Shown: piece by piece, positions 17,320-26,601 of the stretch
How positions within the stretch are numbered: position 1 is the stretch's first letter
Layout: the number at the start of each line of letters is the position of its first letter
From: G963665975 sp963665975
GTDB lineage: Bacteria; Bacteroidota; Rhodothermia; Rhodothermales; Bin80
Length of the DNA: 64,000 nucleotides
Assembly: GCA_963665975.1 (NCBI GenBank)
Contig: OY762508.1
Location: 310,001-374,000, forward strand
Reading direction: 5' to 3'
Translations under genes and position numbers: made by a program
Notes under the pieces: generated by a model
What the model saw: the letters and a program-made list of their open reading frames with translations, nothing else
What the model was told of the DNA's origin: nothing
Databases searched by the model: none

Positions 17320-18504
17320 ATGACGAAGCGCACACTGGACAATCTGGACGTACGCGGCAAGCGTGTGCTGGTGCGCGTGGACTTCAACGTTCCGCTTCGC
17401 GAGCACAGCTCGCAAAGCCTGGTGGTGTCCGACGATACACGCATTCGGGCGGCCCTCCCTACCATTAAGGCCATCCTTCAGCGAGGCGGCCAGGCCATCC
17501 TGATGAGCCATCTGGGACGCCCGAAGGGCAAGCCTGATGCGCGCTTCAGCCTGTTGCCCGTGGCTAGCCACCTGGAGCGCGTGCTGGGCGAGCCCGTGCA
17601 GTTTTTGCCGGCGATTGGCGATTTGGCGGCAGGCACAGCAGAGAGCCGTGTCGCACTCCTGGAGAACACACGTTTTTCTCCGGGAGAAAAGAAGAATGAT
17701 CCGGAGTTTGCTGCGCGCCTCGCGCAGTTGGGTGACGTTTTCGTCAACGATGCGTTCGGCGCCGCGCATCGCGCGCATGCCTCGAACGTAGGAATCACGC
17801 GCCACCTGACCGAGGCCGCAGCAGGCTACCTGCTCGAACGCGAAATCACTATCCTCGGCAGCGCTCTCGCTTCGCCGGAAGCACCGTTCGTCGCCGTGCT
17901 TGGCGGCGCCAAGGTATCGGACAAGATCGGCGTCATCACGAATCTGTTGGACAAAGTCGATGCCCTCCTGATCGGGGGAGCAATGGGGTATACATTTCTT
18001 AAGGCAACAGGTAACCCGGTAGGCGCCTCTCTTGTGGAAACGGATCGCCTGGAGGAGGCCAATGGCATGCTTCAGACCTCCGAAGGCAAGCTGCGGCTTC
18101 CCGAAGATCACATTGTGGCGGATGCATTCGACAATGACGCCCAGACGAAAACAGTGCAAGGAGCTATCTCGGAGGGTTGGATGGGGCTGGACATAGGACC
18201 AAGGACACGCGCCACCTATGGCCGCATTGTTCGGGACGCGCGCACCGTCGTTTGGAATGGTCCCATGGGCGTCTTCGAAATGCCCTCCTTTGCCGCTGGC
18301 ACGCAGGCCATGGCGGAGGCACTTGTTGTTACTACTCGCGCAGGCGGGCTAACCATTGTAGGCGGAGGTGATTCGGTTGCCGCCATAACACAGGGTGGCT
18401 ATGCCGATGCGGTAACCCATGTGTCGACCGGGGGTGGCGCAATGCTTACGTTCCTGGAAGGACGGGAGCTTCCCGGCCTAGCCGCTTTGACGGATAACGA
18501 CTAA
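17320..18504 (+). CDS. pgk: Phosphoglycerate kinase
   Basis: This 394-residue kinase transfers phosphate from 1,3-bisphosphoglycerate to ADP. The start is ATG 17320 (MTKRTLDNLDVRGKRVLVRVDFNVPL), and the nine upstream codons of the open frame are outside the family N terminus. Family motifs seen are HLGRPKG, LLENTRF, ND..AHRAHAS, VLGGAKVSDKI, VWNGPMGVFE and the C-terminal GGGDSVAAI and STGGGAML. It follows gap, as in many bacteria. Confidence 0.97.
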   Translation: MTKRTLDNLDVRGKRVLVRVDFNVPLREHSSQSLVVSDDTRIRAALPTIKAILQRGGQAILMSHLGRPKGKPDARFSLLPVASHLERVLGEPVQFLPAIGDLAAGTAESRVALLENTRFSPGEKKNDPEFAARLAQLGDVFVNDAFGAAHRAHASNVGITRHLTEAAAGYLLEREITILGSALASPEAPFVAVLGGAKVSDKIGVITNLLDKVDALLIGGAMGYTFLKATGNPVGASLVETDRLEEANGMLQTSEGKLRLPEDHIVADAFDNDAQTKTVQGAISEGWMGLDIGPRTRATYGRIVRDARTVVWNGPMGVFEMPSFAAGTQAMAEALVVTTRAGGLTIVGGGDSVAAITQGGYADAVTHVSTGGGAMLTFLEGRELPGLAALTDND

Positions 18505-18597
18505 GTTCCTTGTGCGGTGGCAGACGTTAGGCGCACGTCACACCCACACGCCGAGCTAGCTTTAAGCGATGGCCCGCGCCATTGGAGTCGTGGTATC

Positions 18598-19302
18598 GTG
18601 ACGGTTTCGGTCATCATACCGACCCTTAATGAACGTTCGGTCATTGACGCAACTCTCGCCTCAGTAGCCGCGCAGACTCCTCCGTGGGAGATTGTCGTCG
18701 CAGATGGGGGCTCATCTGATGACACGGTTGAACGATGCCGCGGCCTGGCCACCGTAATCGCAGCGCCGAAGGGACGGGCGAGTCAAATGAACTGCGGCGC
18801 ACGTGCTGCGCGTGGAGATGTCCTGCTTTTTCTGCACGCGGACACGCTGCTGCCGGCGGGCGCCCTGGACGCCATCAGGCAGGCCCTTGCAGATAGCACG
18901 GCGGAGGCGGGCGCATTTCGCGTAACGTTCGATGTGAAAACGCCGCTATTGCAGTTTTACTGCGCACTCTCTCGGCTGCCGCTCCACTGGATCTGTTTTG
19001 GTGACCGGAGCCTGTTTGTCCGCCGGACCGTGTTTGAGCAAGTAAATGGATTTCCGGAGATCTCGCTTTTCGAGGACCTGGCTATCGTGCGCTTGCTGCA
19101 TAGGCGCGGCGGGTTTTGCTTTCTGAAGCCAAGAGTGGTGACGTCAGCGCGGCGCTTTATTGCCGGTGGCGTGCTGCGGCAACAATGCCTCAATGTCGGT
19201 CTATGGATAGCGTATTATCTGGGCGCGAACCCCGAGAATCTTGCGCGGTTGTACTACCGAAACGCGCCGAGCGGCGGGCGCACGTCCGGTAGTGATGATT
19301 GA
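18598..19302 (+). CDS. Family 2 glycosyltransferase of the TIGR04283 type
   Basis: This is a GT-A glycosyltransferase of about 234 residues, with SVIIPTLNE, ADGGSSDDT, the acceptor segment KGRASQMNCGA and the metal-binding LFLHADT motif. These match the TIGR04283 group of glycosyltransferase-like proteins, often found near arsenosugar or other small-molecule genes; no arsenic genes are present here. I choose GTG 18598 (GGAG 10 bases upstream) because the frame has no ATG before the conserved strand; GTG 18517 is an alternative. It follows pgk by under 100 bases and may be read through from it. Confidence 0.82.
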   Translation: MTVSVIIPTLNERSVIDATLASVAAQTPPWEIVVADGGSSDDTVERCRGLATVIAAPKGRASQMNCGARAARGDVLLFLHADTLLPAGALDAIRQALADSTAEAGAFRVTFDVKTPLLQFYCALSRLPLHWICFGDRSLFVRRTVFEQVNGFPEISLFEDLAIVRLLHRRGGFCFLKPRVVTSARRFIAGGVLRQQCLNVGLWIAYYLGANPENLARLYYRNAPSGGRTSGSDD

Positions 19303-19504
19303 CTATTGAGGCCGCACCCTGCGGATGTGTTCCGGAATCGTGGCTGACGCCATGCCACAGGTCGTGCGCACTCCCCAACCGCTCCTCGTCGCCTCTTCGT
19401 CCATCGCCTCCTGTGTCCGTCCTGTTTCCGAGAACCCGAGAATGCTCAAAAGCCTAACGTTGCGTAGTTTCCAGAACACTCCGCAAACATTCCGGACTCA
19501 CGCA

Positions 19505-20800
19505 ATGAAATACTTCCCTCTTCTCTTTCTGCTGCTCCCCGGACTCGCCTTTGCACAGTGGACGCCGACTAACCCAGGTTCAGACAATATTACCGTTCTG
19601 GGACACCAGCCGTTAGGCGCGCGCATGAGCGTCACAGATCTGGAGCTTGAGCAGGAGATAGACCGTCCTTATGCTTACGTCGGCCGCGCCTCGATCCTTG
19701 AGGAAGGACCCAAAGGTATGGATATCATCGACCTCAGCGATCCCACCAATCCCACGGTGCTATTGCGCTGGCGACTGGAGGACCAGGATCTCCACATGAA
19801 CCGTGGAGGCATGGATGTCAAATACTTTACCTGGGAGGGTCGGTACTATGTGGTACAGTCCTTCGAATTCTCCCAGGGACCTGATAGCGACCTGGGAGCG
19901 GTGGTGTTTGACGTGACGGGTCTGCCCGATCCAGATGCCGTCACAGAGGTTGCGCGCATTCGAATTCCCGATTTCCCAGGTGGATTCCACAACATCTTTA
20001 TCTATAAGCACTCGAACGGGCGTCCGCTACTGCTGACAACCGTGCGCACGGGCCAGGCGAACGTCTACGACCTTGGCATGGTTGTAGCCGGCGAGGGCGA
20101 CGCAGCGCTTATAGCAGGCATTCCGTTGCCGGAGGTGCCGGGTCGCAGCATGCGGCAAACCTCCTACCATGACATGTATGCAGCCTGGCATCCCGATACA
20201 GGAGAAGATCGCTTTTATGGCGGCGGCACGGGGGGCTATTATATCTATGACATTACGGATCTGGCCAACCCGGAGCTGCGCATCACGCTGACGGGGATAT
20301 CCGGTGTGGATTGGGGGCACACGTTTACGCCCAGTCCCGATGGTCGCTACGTGGTCGGCGAAGCCGAGTACCAGTACGCGCCTCTGCGCATATTCGACCT
20401 CAAGCCGGCGCTCGACGGAGAGGTTACCAATATCAGGGAGCCGATTTCCGCCTGGACTGCAGATTGGAAGAATCTGGTCCATAATCACGAAGTGCGATGG
20501 CCGTATGTCTTTGCTTCAGGATATCTGGACGGGTTGCAGGTTTTCACGCTGGAGGATCCGAAGAATCCGAAGACCGTGGCGTACTATGACACGTATGTGG
20601 GACCGAACACGGATGAATGGATTTCGGTGATTAACGGGGCATTCGGTGTGGACATCCGTAATGCAGACGGCCTGATTGTGATCTCCGATATGACGACCGG
20701 ATTTTGGACTTTCCGGATGGACGGCTTTGACGGGTGGAGCGGCGAGGACTGGGGGCAGCCCAATATTTCGAGCGTCCAGGATTGGGCTGTTGGCCACTAA
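19505..20800 (+). CDS. Secreted LVIVD-repeat-like beta-propeller protein
   Basis: This 431-residue exported protein has a clear signal peptide (MKYFPLLFLLLPGLAFAQ), which sets the start at ATG 19505. Repeated strands of the form (I/V)xDLSDPTNPxxL recur (MDIIDLSDPTNP, YIYDITDLANPEL, LQVFTLEDPKNPKTV), as in LVIVD-type propellers. It has no type IX sorting domain and no visible enzyme motif. The next gene, a Tat-type Gfo/Idh/MocA oxidoreductase, starts 29 bases later on the same strand, so both probably act in the periplasm or at the envelope on a common, unidentified substrate. Confidence 0.7.
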   Translation: MKYFPLLFLLLPGLAFAQWTPTNPGSDNITVLGHQPLGARMSVTDLELEQEIDRPYAYVGRASILEEGPKGMDIIDLSDPTNPTVLLRWRLEDQDLHMNRGGMDVKYFTWEGRYYVVQSFEFSQGPDSDLGAVVFDVTGLPDPDAVTEVARIRIPDFPGGFHNIFIYKHSNGRPLLLTTVRTGQANVYDLGMVVAGEGDAALIAGIPLPEVPGRSMRQTSYHDMYAAWHPDTGEDRFYGGGTGGYYIYDITDLANPELRITLTGISGVDWGHTFTPSPDGRYVVGEAEYQYAPLRIFDLKPALDGEVTNIREPISAWTADWKNLVHNHEVRWPYVFASGYLDGLQVFTLEDPKNPKTVAYYDTYVGPNTDEWISVINGAFGVDIRNADGLIVISDMTTGFWTFRMDGFDGWSGEDWGQPNISSVQDWAVGH

Positions 20801-20829
20801 GGAAGCGAACCAAGCAAGATCCAGATTGC

Positions 20830-22113
20830 ATGCACAGACGACATTTCTTGAAGACCGCTGCTGCCAGTAGCCTAGCACTACCAATTATCCGGACCGCGCC
20901 GCGCAACCAACGCTATCGCGTAGCGCTCATTGGCTCCGGATGGTGGGGCATGAATATTCTGCGCACCGCTCTAGCGACGAGTGAAGTGGACGTTGCTGGT
21001 ATGTGCGACGTAGACCGCAACCAGCTATCGCCGGCGGTAGAAGAAATAGAACATCTCACTGGCTCCAGGCCAACGGCGTACGCGGACTATCGGGAAATCC
21101 TGGACGCCGAACGCCCCGACATCGTTATCGTCGCCACGCCGGATCACTGGCACGCCCTGTGCGCTATTGCAGCGATTGAGTCAGGCGCGCATGTGTATCT
21201 GGAAAAACCCATCAGCCATACGATAGGAGAAGGCTTTGCCATCTTCGCCACCGCTCGTACGAATGAGCGTGTTGTCCAGGTCGGCACGCACCGTCGCGTG
21301 TCTCCGCACAACATGGCGGCGATGGCATTCTTGCGCGCTGGCCATGTAGGCGACATCGGGATGGTGCGCGCCTTTGTGCACTACGGGGGCAACGCCGGCC
21401 AGACCACACCGGATTCCGATCCTCCGGACGGCCTGGACTGGGATCGCTGGTGTGGCCCTGCGCCGCTAATACCCTATAACGAGCGTATCCATCCGCGCGG
21501 CTTCAGAAGGTACCTGGATTTCGCCAATGGACAGCTCGGTGACTGGGGTATCCATTGGCTCGACCAGATTCTATGGTGGACCGAGGAACGGTTTCCCCAC
21601 ACGATCTATTCTACAGGTGGGCAGCATATCAAGCGTGATGGTACGGACGCTCCCGATACACAGGTGGCCACGTTTGCCTTTGAATCGTTCACGGCTACAT
21701 GGGAGCATCGGCTGTATGCCGCCAATGAGGCAGAGAAGACGAACATTGGCTGCTATTTCTACGGCACGAAGGGCACACTCCATTTGGGGTGGCTGGACGG
21801 ATGGACATTTTATCCCAGTGACAACAGGGAGCCTGTCCAGCATGAAGATCCGCAACTCGACGAGCCGGACCAACAGAATATTCGCGCATTGTGGCAGGAT
21901 TTTGTTCAGGCTATAGAAACGGGGCAAGCACCGGCGTGCGATATCGACCATGGCCTGCGCGCCACCAATATGTGCCTGTTGGGGATGATTTCATTGAAAA
22001 CGGGGCGTAGCGTGCGGTGGGATTCGGTACGGAATGATATCATCGATGACGCGGAAGCCTCTGCCTTGCTCCGCCGCCCCTACCGCGCGCCGTGGACATA
22101 CCCTGAAGCCTAA
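20830..22113 (+). CDS. Gfo/Idh/MocA-family oxidoreductase with Tat-like signal
   Basis: This 427-residue NAD(P)-dependent oxidoreductase-like protein starts at ATG 20830 with MHRRHFLKTAAASSLALP, a twin-arginine-like export signal. The Rossmann motif GSGWWGMNIL, the DHWHAL..HVYLEKP segment (Lys of the EKP motif) and the C-terminal barrel (GDWGIHWLDQ, His) are present. Families of this architecture act on sugars or cyclitols; the substrate is not evident. It pairs with the upstream propeller gene (29-base gap). It is convergent with the methyltransferase downstream. Confidence 0.88.
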   Translation: MHRRHFLKTAAASSLALPIIRTAPRNQRYRVALIGSGWWGMNILRTALATSEVDVAGMCDVDRNQLSPAVEEIEHLTGSRPTAYADYREILDAERPDIVIVATPDHWHALCAIAAIESGAHVYLEKPISHTIGEGFAIFATARTNERVVQVGTHRRVSPHNMAAMAFLRAGHVGDIGMVRAFVHYGGNAGQTTPDSDPPDGLDWDRWCGPAPLIPYNERIHPRGFRRYLDFANGQLGDWGIHWLDQILWWTEERFPHTIYSTGGQHIKRDGTDAPDTQVATFAFESFTATWEHRLYAANEAEKTNIGCYFYGTKGTLHLGWLDGWTFYPSDNREPVQHEDPQLDEPDQQNIRALWQDFVQAIETGQAPACDIDHGLRATNMCLLGMISLKTGRSVRWDSVRNDIIDDAEASALLRRPYRAPWTYPEA

Positions 22114-22428
22114 GCATGGACGCCTGGAGCATAGGACAGGCAACAGGAACTTTTCGGCTTGCAGGACAAGAGATAGTCATCGTGGTGCGGTGCCCCGGTC
22201 GCGGCAATGTGCTCGAAACGGCAGCCCTCTCGCTTGTGGCTATTCTGTGACGAGGGTTGATCCCCAATGACGTATGATGTCTGTTGTATGACGTACCCTA
22301 TCACTAAATTCCGCCAGTTTTTGCCTCAGGAGACTTCGCCATGCGTCGCGCAATAGCTATTCTCCAGATCGTTACCGGTGAAATGCCTGCTGCCGCGCGG
22401 CCAGCGCGTTTCCTGTGCATTAGCAGCT
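22114..22428. other. Intergenic region between convergent genes
   Basis: These 315 bases lie between the stop codons of the oxidoreductase and the methyltransferase. I found no plausible gene and no strong hairpin followed by a T-run. Confidence 0.5.
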
Positions 22429-23127
22429 CTAAACCTGCCGGGTGAACACCCAGCCGCCGTAAAGCAGCCCTGCCGTATACCGGGTTTGCAGCACCAGGCC
22501 TGCGCTCGCGCATATGTCCAGAATGCGCTCTTCGGATACGTACACGATGCCGCGATCCAGCCGATCCAGCATGCGCCGTTTCCATTCTCCCGTCATGCCC
22601 TGCATCTCCATGAAGTGCTGCCAGGCTTCCATCAGCATCGGGAAGATCGGCGCGTCGGGGTCCCCGTGCACATCGAACAGGGCCACAGGGGCATTGGGTT
22701 TCACGCGCTCTGCCACACTGCGGACGAGAGCTTCCTTGGCCCCGTCATCGGCCAGGAAATGCATAACGTTGATGATGGTGGCTGCATCGGCGCCCAAATC
22801 ATGTGGCAGGTCGGCAGCCACTCCGTGCACAACCGTAACTCGATCCTGGATGCCAAGCTGCTCGGCGAGCGCTTGTGTGGCATTGACCATCGCCTCGCTC
22901 GGATCTACGGCGGTGAAACGCCATTCAGGCCGCGCGGGCGCAAACGTGGCGATCTCGCGCCCCGTCCCGCAGCCAACCACAAGGATGTGCGCCGGGCCGG
23001 AGAGCTGCGCCTGAAACATTGCCTGGGTTAGCAGGAACAGGTGTTCGTATCCGGGGATCACCATGGTGACCGCATCATATTCCTGGCCGTAATCGCCGTC
23101 GAAATTGAAAGCTTCCCTGTCTATCAC
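22429..23127 (-). CDS. Class I SAM-dependent methyltransferase
   Basis: This 232-residue protein uses a GTG start at 23127 and has the Rossmann-like SAM-binding motifs ILVVGCGTGREIATF (motif I), AVDPSEAM (motif II) and an INVMHFLAD segment in the position of motif IV. No substrate-specific domain is recognised. It stands alone: convergent with the Gfo/Idh gene and followed upstream by 1.1 kb without genes. Confidence 0.85.
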   Translation of the reverse strand: MIDREAFNFDGDYGQEYDAVTMVIPGYEHLFLLTQAMFQAQLSGPAHILVVGCGTGREIATFAPARPEWRFTAVDPSEAMVNATQALAEQLGIQDRVTVVHGVAADLPHDLGADAATIINVMHFLADDGAKEALVRSVAERVKPNAPVALFDVHGDPDAPIFPMLMEAWQHFMEMQGMTGEWKRRMLDRLDRGIVYVSEERILDICASAGLVLQTRYTAGLLYGGWVFTRQV

Positions 23128-24241
23128 TGACTGTGATGTTTAGGAGGTGTGGTCTTACGTGCGCTGGAGTTGTCAGAATAAAACACATGTACGGATTAAG
23201 TCGCAAAACACAAACCCGTGGCGAACCTGCAAGAGTGCTCGCTATCGTTTAGATGGTGTTGTCAGCATTGATCAATGTATGAAGCCGGGATTTCCTGTCG
23301 GTCTGGGCCAATAAGGTAACCCTGTCTGGGTACCGCAGTCCGCCGACCTACACCTTTCTGGGGCATATCCGCAGGACTCATCGAAGCATTCGTGGCGCAT
23401 GGCCAGACCCAGGAACCGTTCCGGGAGGTAACACCGCCAGCATACGTCCGCCTTATATCACGTAACCCTGCACTACCCAGACACCGCATCACTCAACAAC
23501 CAACTCATACATGCCAAACCCTCTCTTGTCCAGAACACTGGAGAGCCGGGTAACCAGTAGTCACGGGGCATTGTCTGGCAAGATAGTGGTAGTGCCCCCA
23601 ATTGCTCATTTTCCATGCTGGACACCGTGGCATGGGTTTCGGAAGGTCGATCATTCCCGATCCGGTCATAGCATCCTGGGCTGTAGGTGCCATGCACATC
23701 GTAAATAACACACCCCTCATACTGCCGCTCCAGGCCCCGCTGTCTCAATAAGGCATGATGCTGGCAGCCTGCCTGATCATGCCCGCCGCCCCGTCTCCAA
23801 CCATCCGGCGGCAGGCGCAGAAGCTGAGCTTCGCGGATGTCCTTGTGCGCAATAGTATTCCTCAGGCACGCTGTTAACTCGGATATCTAGTACAGGTAGA
23901 TTATCCATCGAGTCCGCGACTCAGCCGCGATTTGCACCGTGCACCATTTCGTACAACCAGGACAGTCGATTTCATTTTCGCGTAGGAGCTCGCGCGTAGC
24001 AGACTCCTGGCATGCGCTGTGCATCGGCCTCAAGATCGCCAGAGATGTGCACGCTGCACAAGAGGCGCCTCCATGGCTGCAACGTGAAGAGCATTCACTG
24101 ACTGAGCGTCAAGCCAGAGGACCAGCATCTAGTTGCAAATGAATGGAAAATTCGCACATCTCAGCAGACAATGTGAACGTATGGCAAATCCCTGGCGTAT
24201 AACGGTTCAACGTTGTAATTAACTATCCTATCGAGCCTCGC
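23128..24241. other. 1.1-kb region without recognisable gene
   Basis: This is the longest gene-free stretch in the window. Short open frames exist on both strands (up to about 90 codons) but none looks like a protein, and I see no tRNA or insertion-sequence end. The only distinct motif I noticed is a perfect 12-base palindrome CATTGATCAATG at 23266-23277. It may be decayed coding sequence or hold an RNA gene I cannot recognise. Confidence 0.5.
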
Positions 24242-25294
24242 ATGTCGAATATTATCCTACCTCCCGAATGGCAACTCAAGGAGAACCAGACCACTACGAA
24301 GACCGCCTACCAAAACCGGCGTGCCTTCATCAAGTCGCTCGGTCTTGGCACGATAGGCTTGGCGGCCGTCGGTCCGTCATTTGGGTGCGCCGGTGGTGAG
24401 GCCCGCCAGACTGCATCGTTGGATCCGGACGGGCCCCTGGATACGATTCCGGAAAATGCGCCGCGCGACGGGTACCCGGCAGCACGAAATCCGCGATACG
24501 CGGTTCCTGAGCGCGTTGTAACTGATCGCCTGGTCTCCTCCTCCTATAACAATTTCTATGAATTCATAAACCAGGGCAATCTTAAGAAAGTGTGGCCCCA
24601 TACGGGAGCCTTTGAGCCATTCCCCTGGACGATTCGTGTGTCTGGACTGGTGGAGAAGAAGCTCACACTGGACGTGGCAGATCTCGTTCGCACCATGAGC
24701 CTGGAAGAACGTGTATACCGATTCCGGTGCGTGGAGGCATGGTCCATTACCGTGCCGTGGACAGGATTTTCTCTCAAGGCACTGATCGAACGCTGCAAGC
24801 CGCTGTCAAAAGCGACGCATGTGCAGTTTCAGTGCGCCGAGCGCCCAAAGGAAATGCCGGGTCTGGCTACTTCTCCCTGGTATCCCTGGCCATACTTCGA
24901 AGGGTTGCGCATGGACGAGGCCATGAACGAGCTGGCGTTTGTCGCAACGGGAATGTATGGCGAACCACTACCCAAACAGAACGGATCGCCACTGCGCCTG
25001 GTACTGCCATGGAAATACGGGTATAAGGGGCCGAAAGCGATCACGCGCATCAGATTCGTGGACAAGCAACCCAAGACGTTCTGGAACGAGCTGCAGCCCA
25101 ACGAATACGGGTTCCTGTCTAATGTTAATCCCAATGTACCCCACTTGCGTTGGAGTCAGGCAAGTGAGCGGTTTATGCCCAAAGAGGGTGTTGAAGAACG
25201 CATTCCGACGCAGATCTTCAATGGCTACGACCAGTGGGTCGGGATGCTCTATCCTGATACCCCACGCGAGCCTACGAAACCCATGGCCCGCTAG
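24242..25294 (+). CDS. msrP: Molybdopterin-dependent methionine-sulfoxide reductase catalytic subunit, MsrP (YedY) type
   Basis: This 350-residue protein belongs to the sulfite-oxidase fold family. The Mo-ligating Cys is in YRFRCVEAW (about residue 163), and the family's WPYFEGLRMDEA, PWKYGYKGPK and FWNELQPNEYGFLSNVNP blocks are all present. MsrP repairs oxidised methionine in periplasmic proteins using electrons from the haem membrane protein MsrQ. Here no msrQ follows. The N terminus combines a twin-arginine motif (NRRAFIKSLGLG) with a Cys (FGC, residue 49) that could be a lipid-anchoring site. Its stop overlaps that of the convergent membrane-protein gene within CTAG. Confidence 0.93.
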   Translation: MSNIILPPEWQLKENQTTTKTAYQNRRAFIKSLGLGTIGLAAVGPSFGCAGGEARQTASLDPDGPLDTIPENAPRDGYPAARNPRYAVPERVVTDRLVSSSYNNFYEFINQGNLKKVWPHTGAFEPFPWTIRVSGLVEKKLTLDVADLVRTMSLEERVYRFRCVEAWSITVPWTGFSLKALIERCKPLSKATHVQFQCAERPKEMPGLATSPWYPWPYFEGLRMDEAMNELAFVATGMYGEPLPKQNGSPLRLVLPWKYGYKGPKAITRIRFVDKQPKTFWNELQPNEYGFLSNVNPNVPHLRWSQASERFMPKEGVEERIPTQIFNGYDQWVGMLYPDTPREPTKPMAR

Positions 25295-25761
25295 GCTTCC
25301 GGTAGCGCATGTACCGTAGCTCTTTCCTTGCGAAGAAGTGTGTTCCACCAGGACACACCAACCCAGAATATAACGGCTCCCAATAGGCTGATGCCCACCT
25401 GAGAGGTCGCGATCAGCCAATGCGCAGGCATGAGGCGGTCAATCACGACTTCCTGAGCCGCCCCGGGGCGCACGCGCACCGCGAGAGTTTGCTCTCCCTT
25501 AACCCGAGGAAGCAACGAGTGCGGCAGTGACATCTTCTCCTTTGTCAGCACACTGCCATCCGCCAGCGGTACGCGAAGGCTTACGTAGCCGTAGGTTACG
25601 TCCGCCCTGTTGGAATGCTCATAAGTGATGACCTCCGCACGGGCCGGATCGCCGTGCTCCCAGGTAGCTTTCAGTTGCATTGCCACCAGGCCCTGGTTAA
25701 CCGCCAGAAGCAACAGAAGGATGGGCAGAACCCACAGGATACGCGCAATCACACGAGCCAT
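25291..25761 (-). CDS. Small membrane protein, DUF3592-like
   Basis: This 156-residue protein (start ATG 25761) has one membrane segment at each end (ILWVLPILLLLLAVNQG and VGISLLGAVIFWVGVSWW) around a beta-rich extracytoplasmic domain (YGYVSLRVPLADGSVLTKE, TLAVRVRPG). This two-helix/beta layout resembles DUF3592 proteins, which have no known function; the match is by eye. It is convergent with msrP and shares the CTAG at the two stop codons. Confidence 0.6.
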   Translation of the reverse strand: MARVIARILWVLPILLLLLAVNQGLVAMQLKATWEHGDPARAEVITYEHSNRADVTYGYVSLRVPLADGSVLTKEKMSLPHSLLPRVKGEQTLAVRVRPGAAQEVVIDRLMPAHWLIATSQVGISLLGAVIFWVGVSWWNTLLRKERATVHALPEA

Positions 25762-25875
25762 CGTGAACAGCGAGTCGGCGAGGCATGCACGAAACAATGC
25801 TTATACGCCCGGCGCAGGCCCGGATCCAGCAATGCACAGGAAAACACGGCGCTATCACACAACCAGACCCGGTGA

Positions 25876-26376
25876 TCAACCCAGGAAGAGGTACGGCTTC
25901 CATGTATCCTCGACTGTGCCCACATAGTCGCGAATAAACATCACGTGGCTCGGCCTGAACGGCTTGCGCCGTAATGGCATCTTCGCCTCTTCCGGCGTGC
26001 GATTACCCTTCCTGTTGTTGCACTTCGTGCAAGCAGCCACCAGGTTCCTCCATACATCTCGCCCTCCACGCGACTTTGGCACGACATGGTCGACCGTGAG
26101 ATGCTCCCGCTTTCCGCAATACTGACACCTGAATTCATCCCGTCGCAAGATATTCTTCCGCGACAGCATCGTTTGGCGATAGGGCACACGCACGTAAAAT
26201 CGCAGCCGCACGATACTGGGCCACGGAAACGAAATACTAGGCGACCGCAGCGCACGCCCTGGAAGCGCCTCGACAAGGTCGGCCTTGTGGAGGTGCATGA
26301 GGACAATTGCCCGTCTCACGCTACATACCGTCAGAGCACTAAAATCCTGGTTGAGAACAAGAACGTGCGCTTTCAT
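25876..26376 (-). CDS. HNH endonuclease
   Basis: This 166-residue protein starts at ATG 26376 (MKAHVLVLNQDFSALTVCSV). The HNH nuclease domain is C-terminal: CQYCGKREHLTVDHVVPKSRGG..WRNLVAACTKCNNRKGNRTPEEA, with paired CxxC zinc ligands and the H/N/H residues. This single-domain family (LVLNQDY-type N terminus) is widespread in Bacteroidota and cyanobacteria as a housekeeping-like gene of unknown role. Nothing around it suggests a restriction or mobile context. Confidence 0.9.
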   Translation of the reverse strand: MKAHVLVLNQDFSALTVCSVRRAIVLMHLHKADLVEALPGRALRSPSISFPWPSIVRLRFYVRVPYRQTMLSRKNILRRDEFRCQYCGKREHLTVDHVVPKSRGGRDVWRNLVAACTKCNNRKGNRTPEEAKMPLRRKPFRPSHVMFIRDYVGTVEDTWKPYLFLG

Positions 26377-26601
26377 GGTGCACACCCTCTCATCCTCAAG
26401 TCCGCAGCCTGTGTCCTGGCGGATCCAGGCCTCGGATTTCTTATGTATTGCCGGTTACCGGGGAAATCTTATGTGCTCGGGTTTCTGGTCGAGACCAAAC
26501 ATACGGCAAATCCGTATCGATTGAAAGATGCACATAGTTACCCTATCGCCAATTGGGCTACTACAAGCTGCCGTTAGAGAGGAATGCCACGCATTTCGCC
26601 G

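Noticed and set aside
17308..18159. 283-codon open frame opposite pgk
   Set aside because: It is completely contained in pgk with no protein-like features or promoter.
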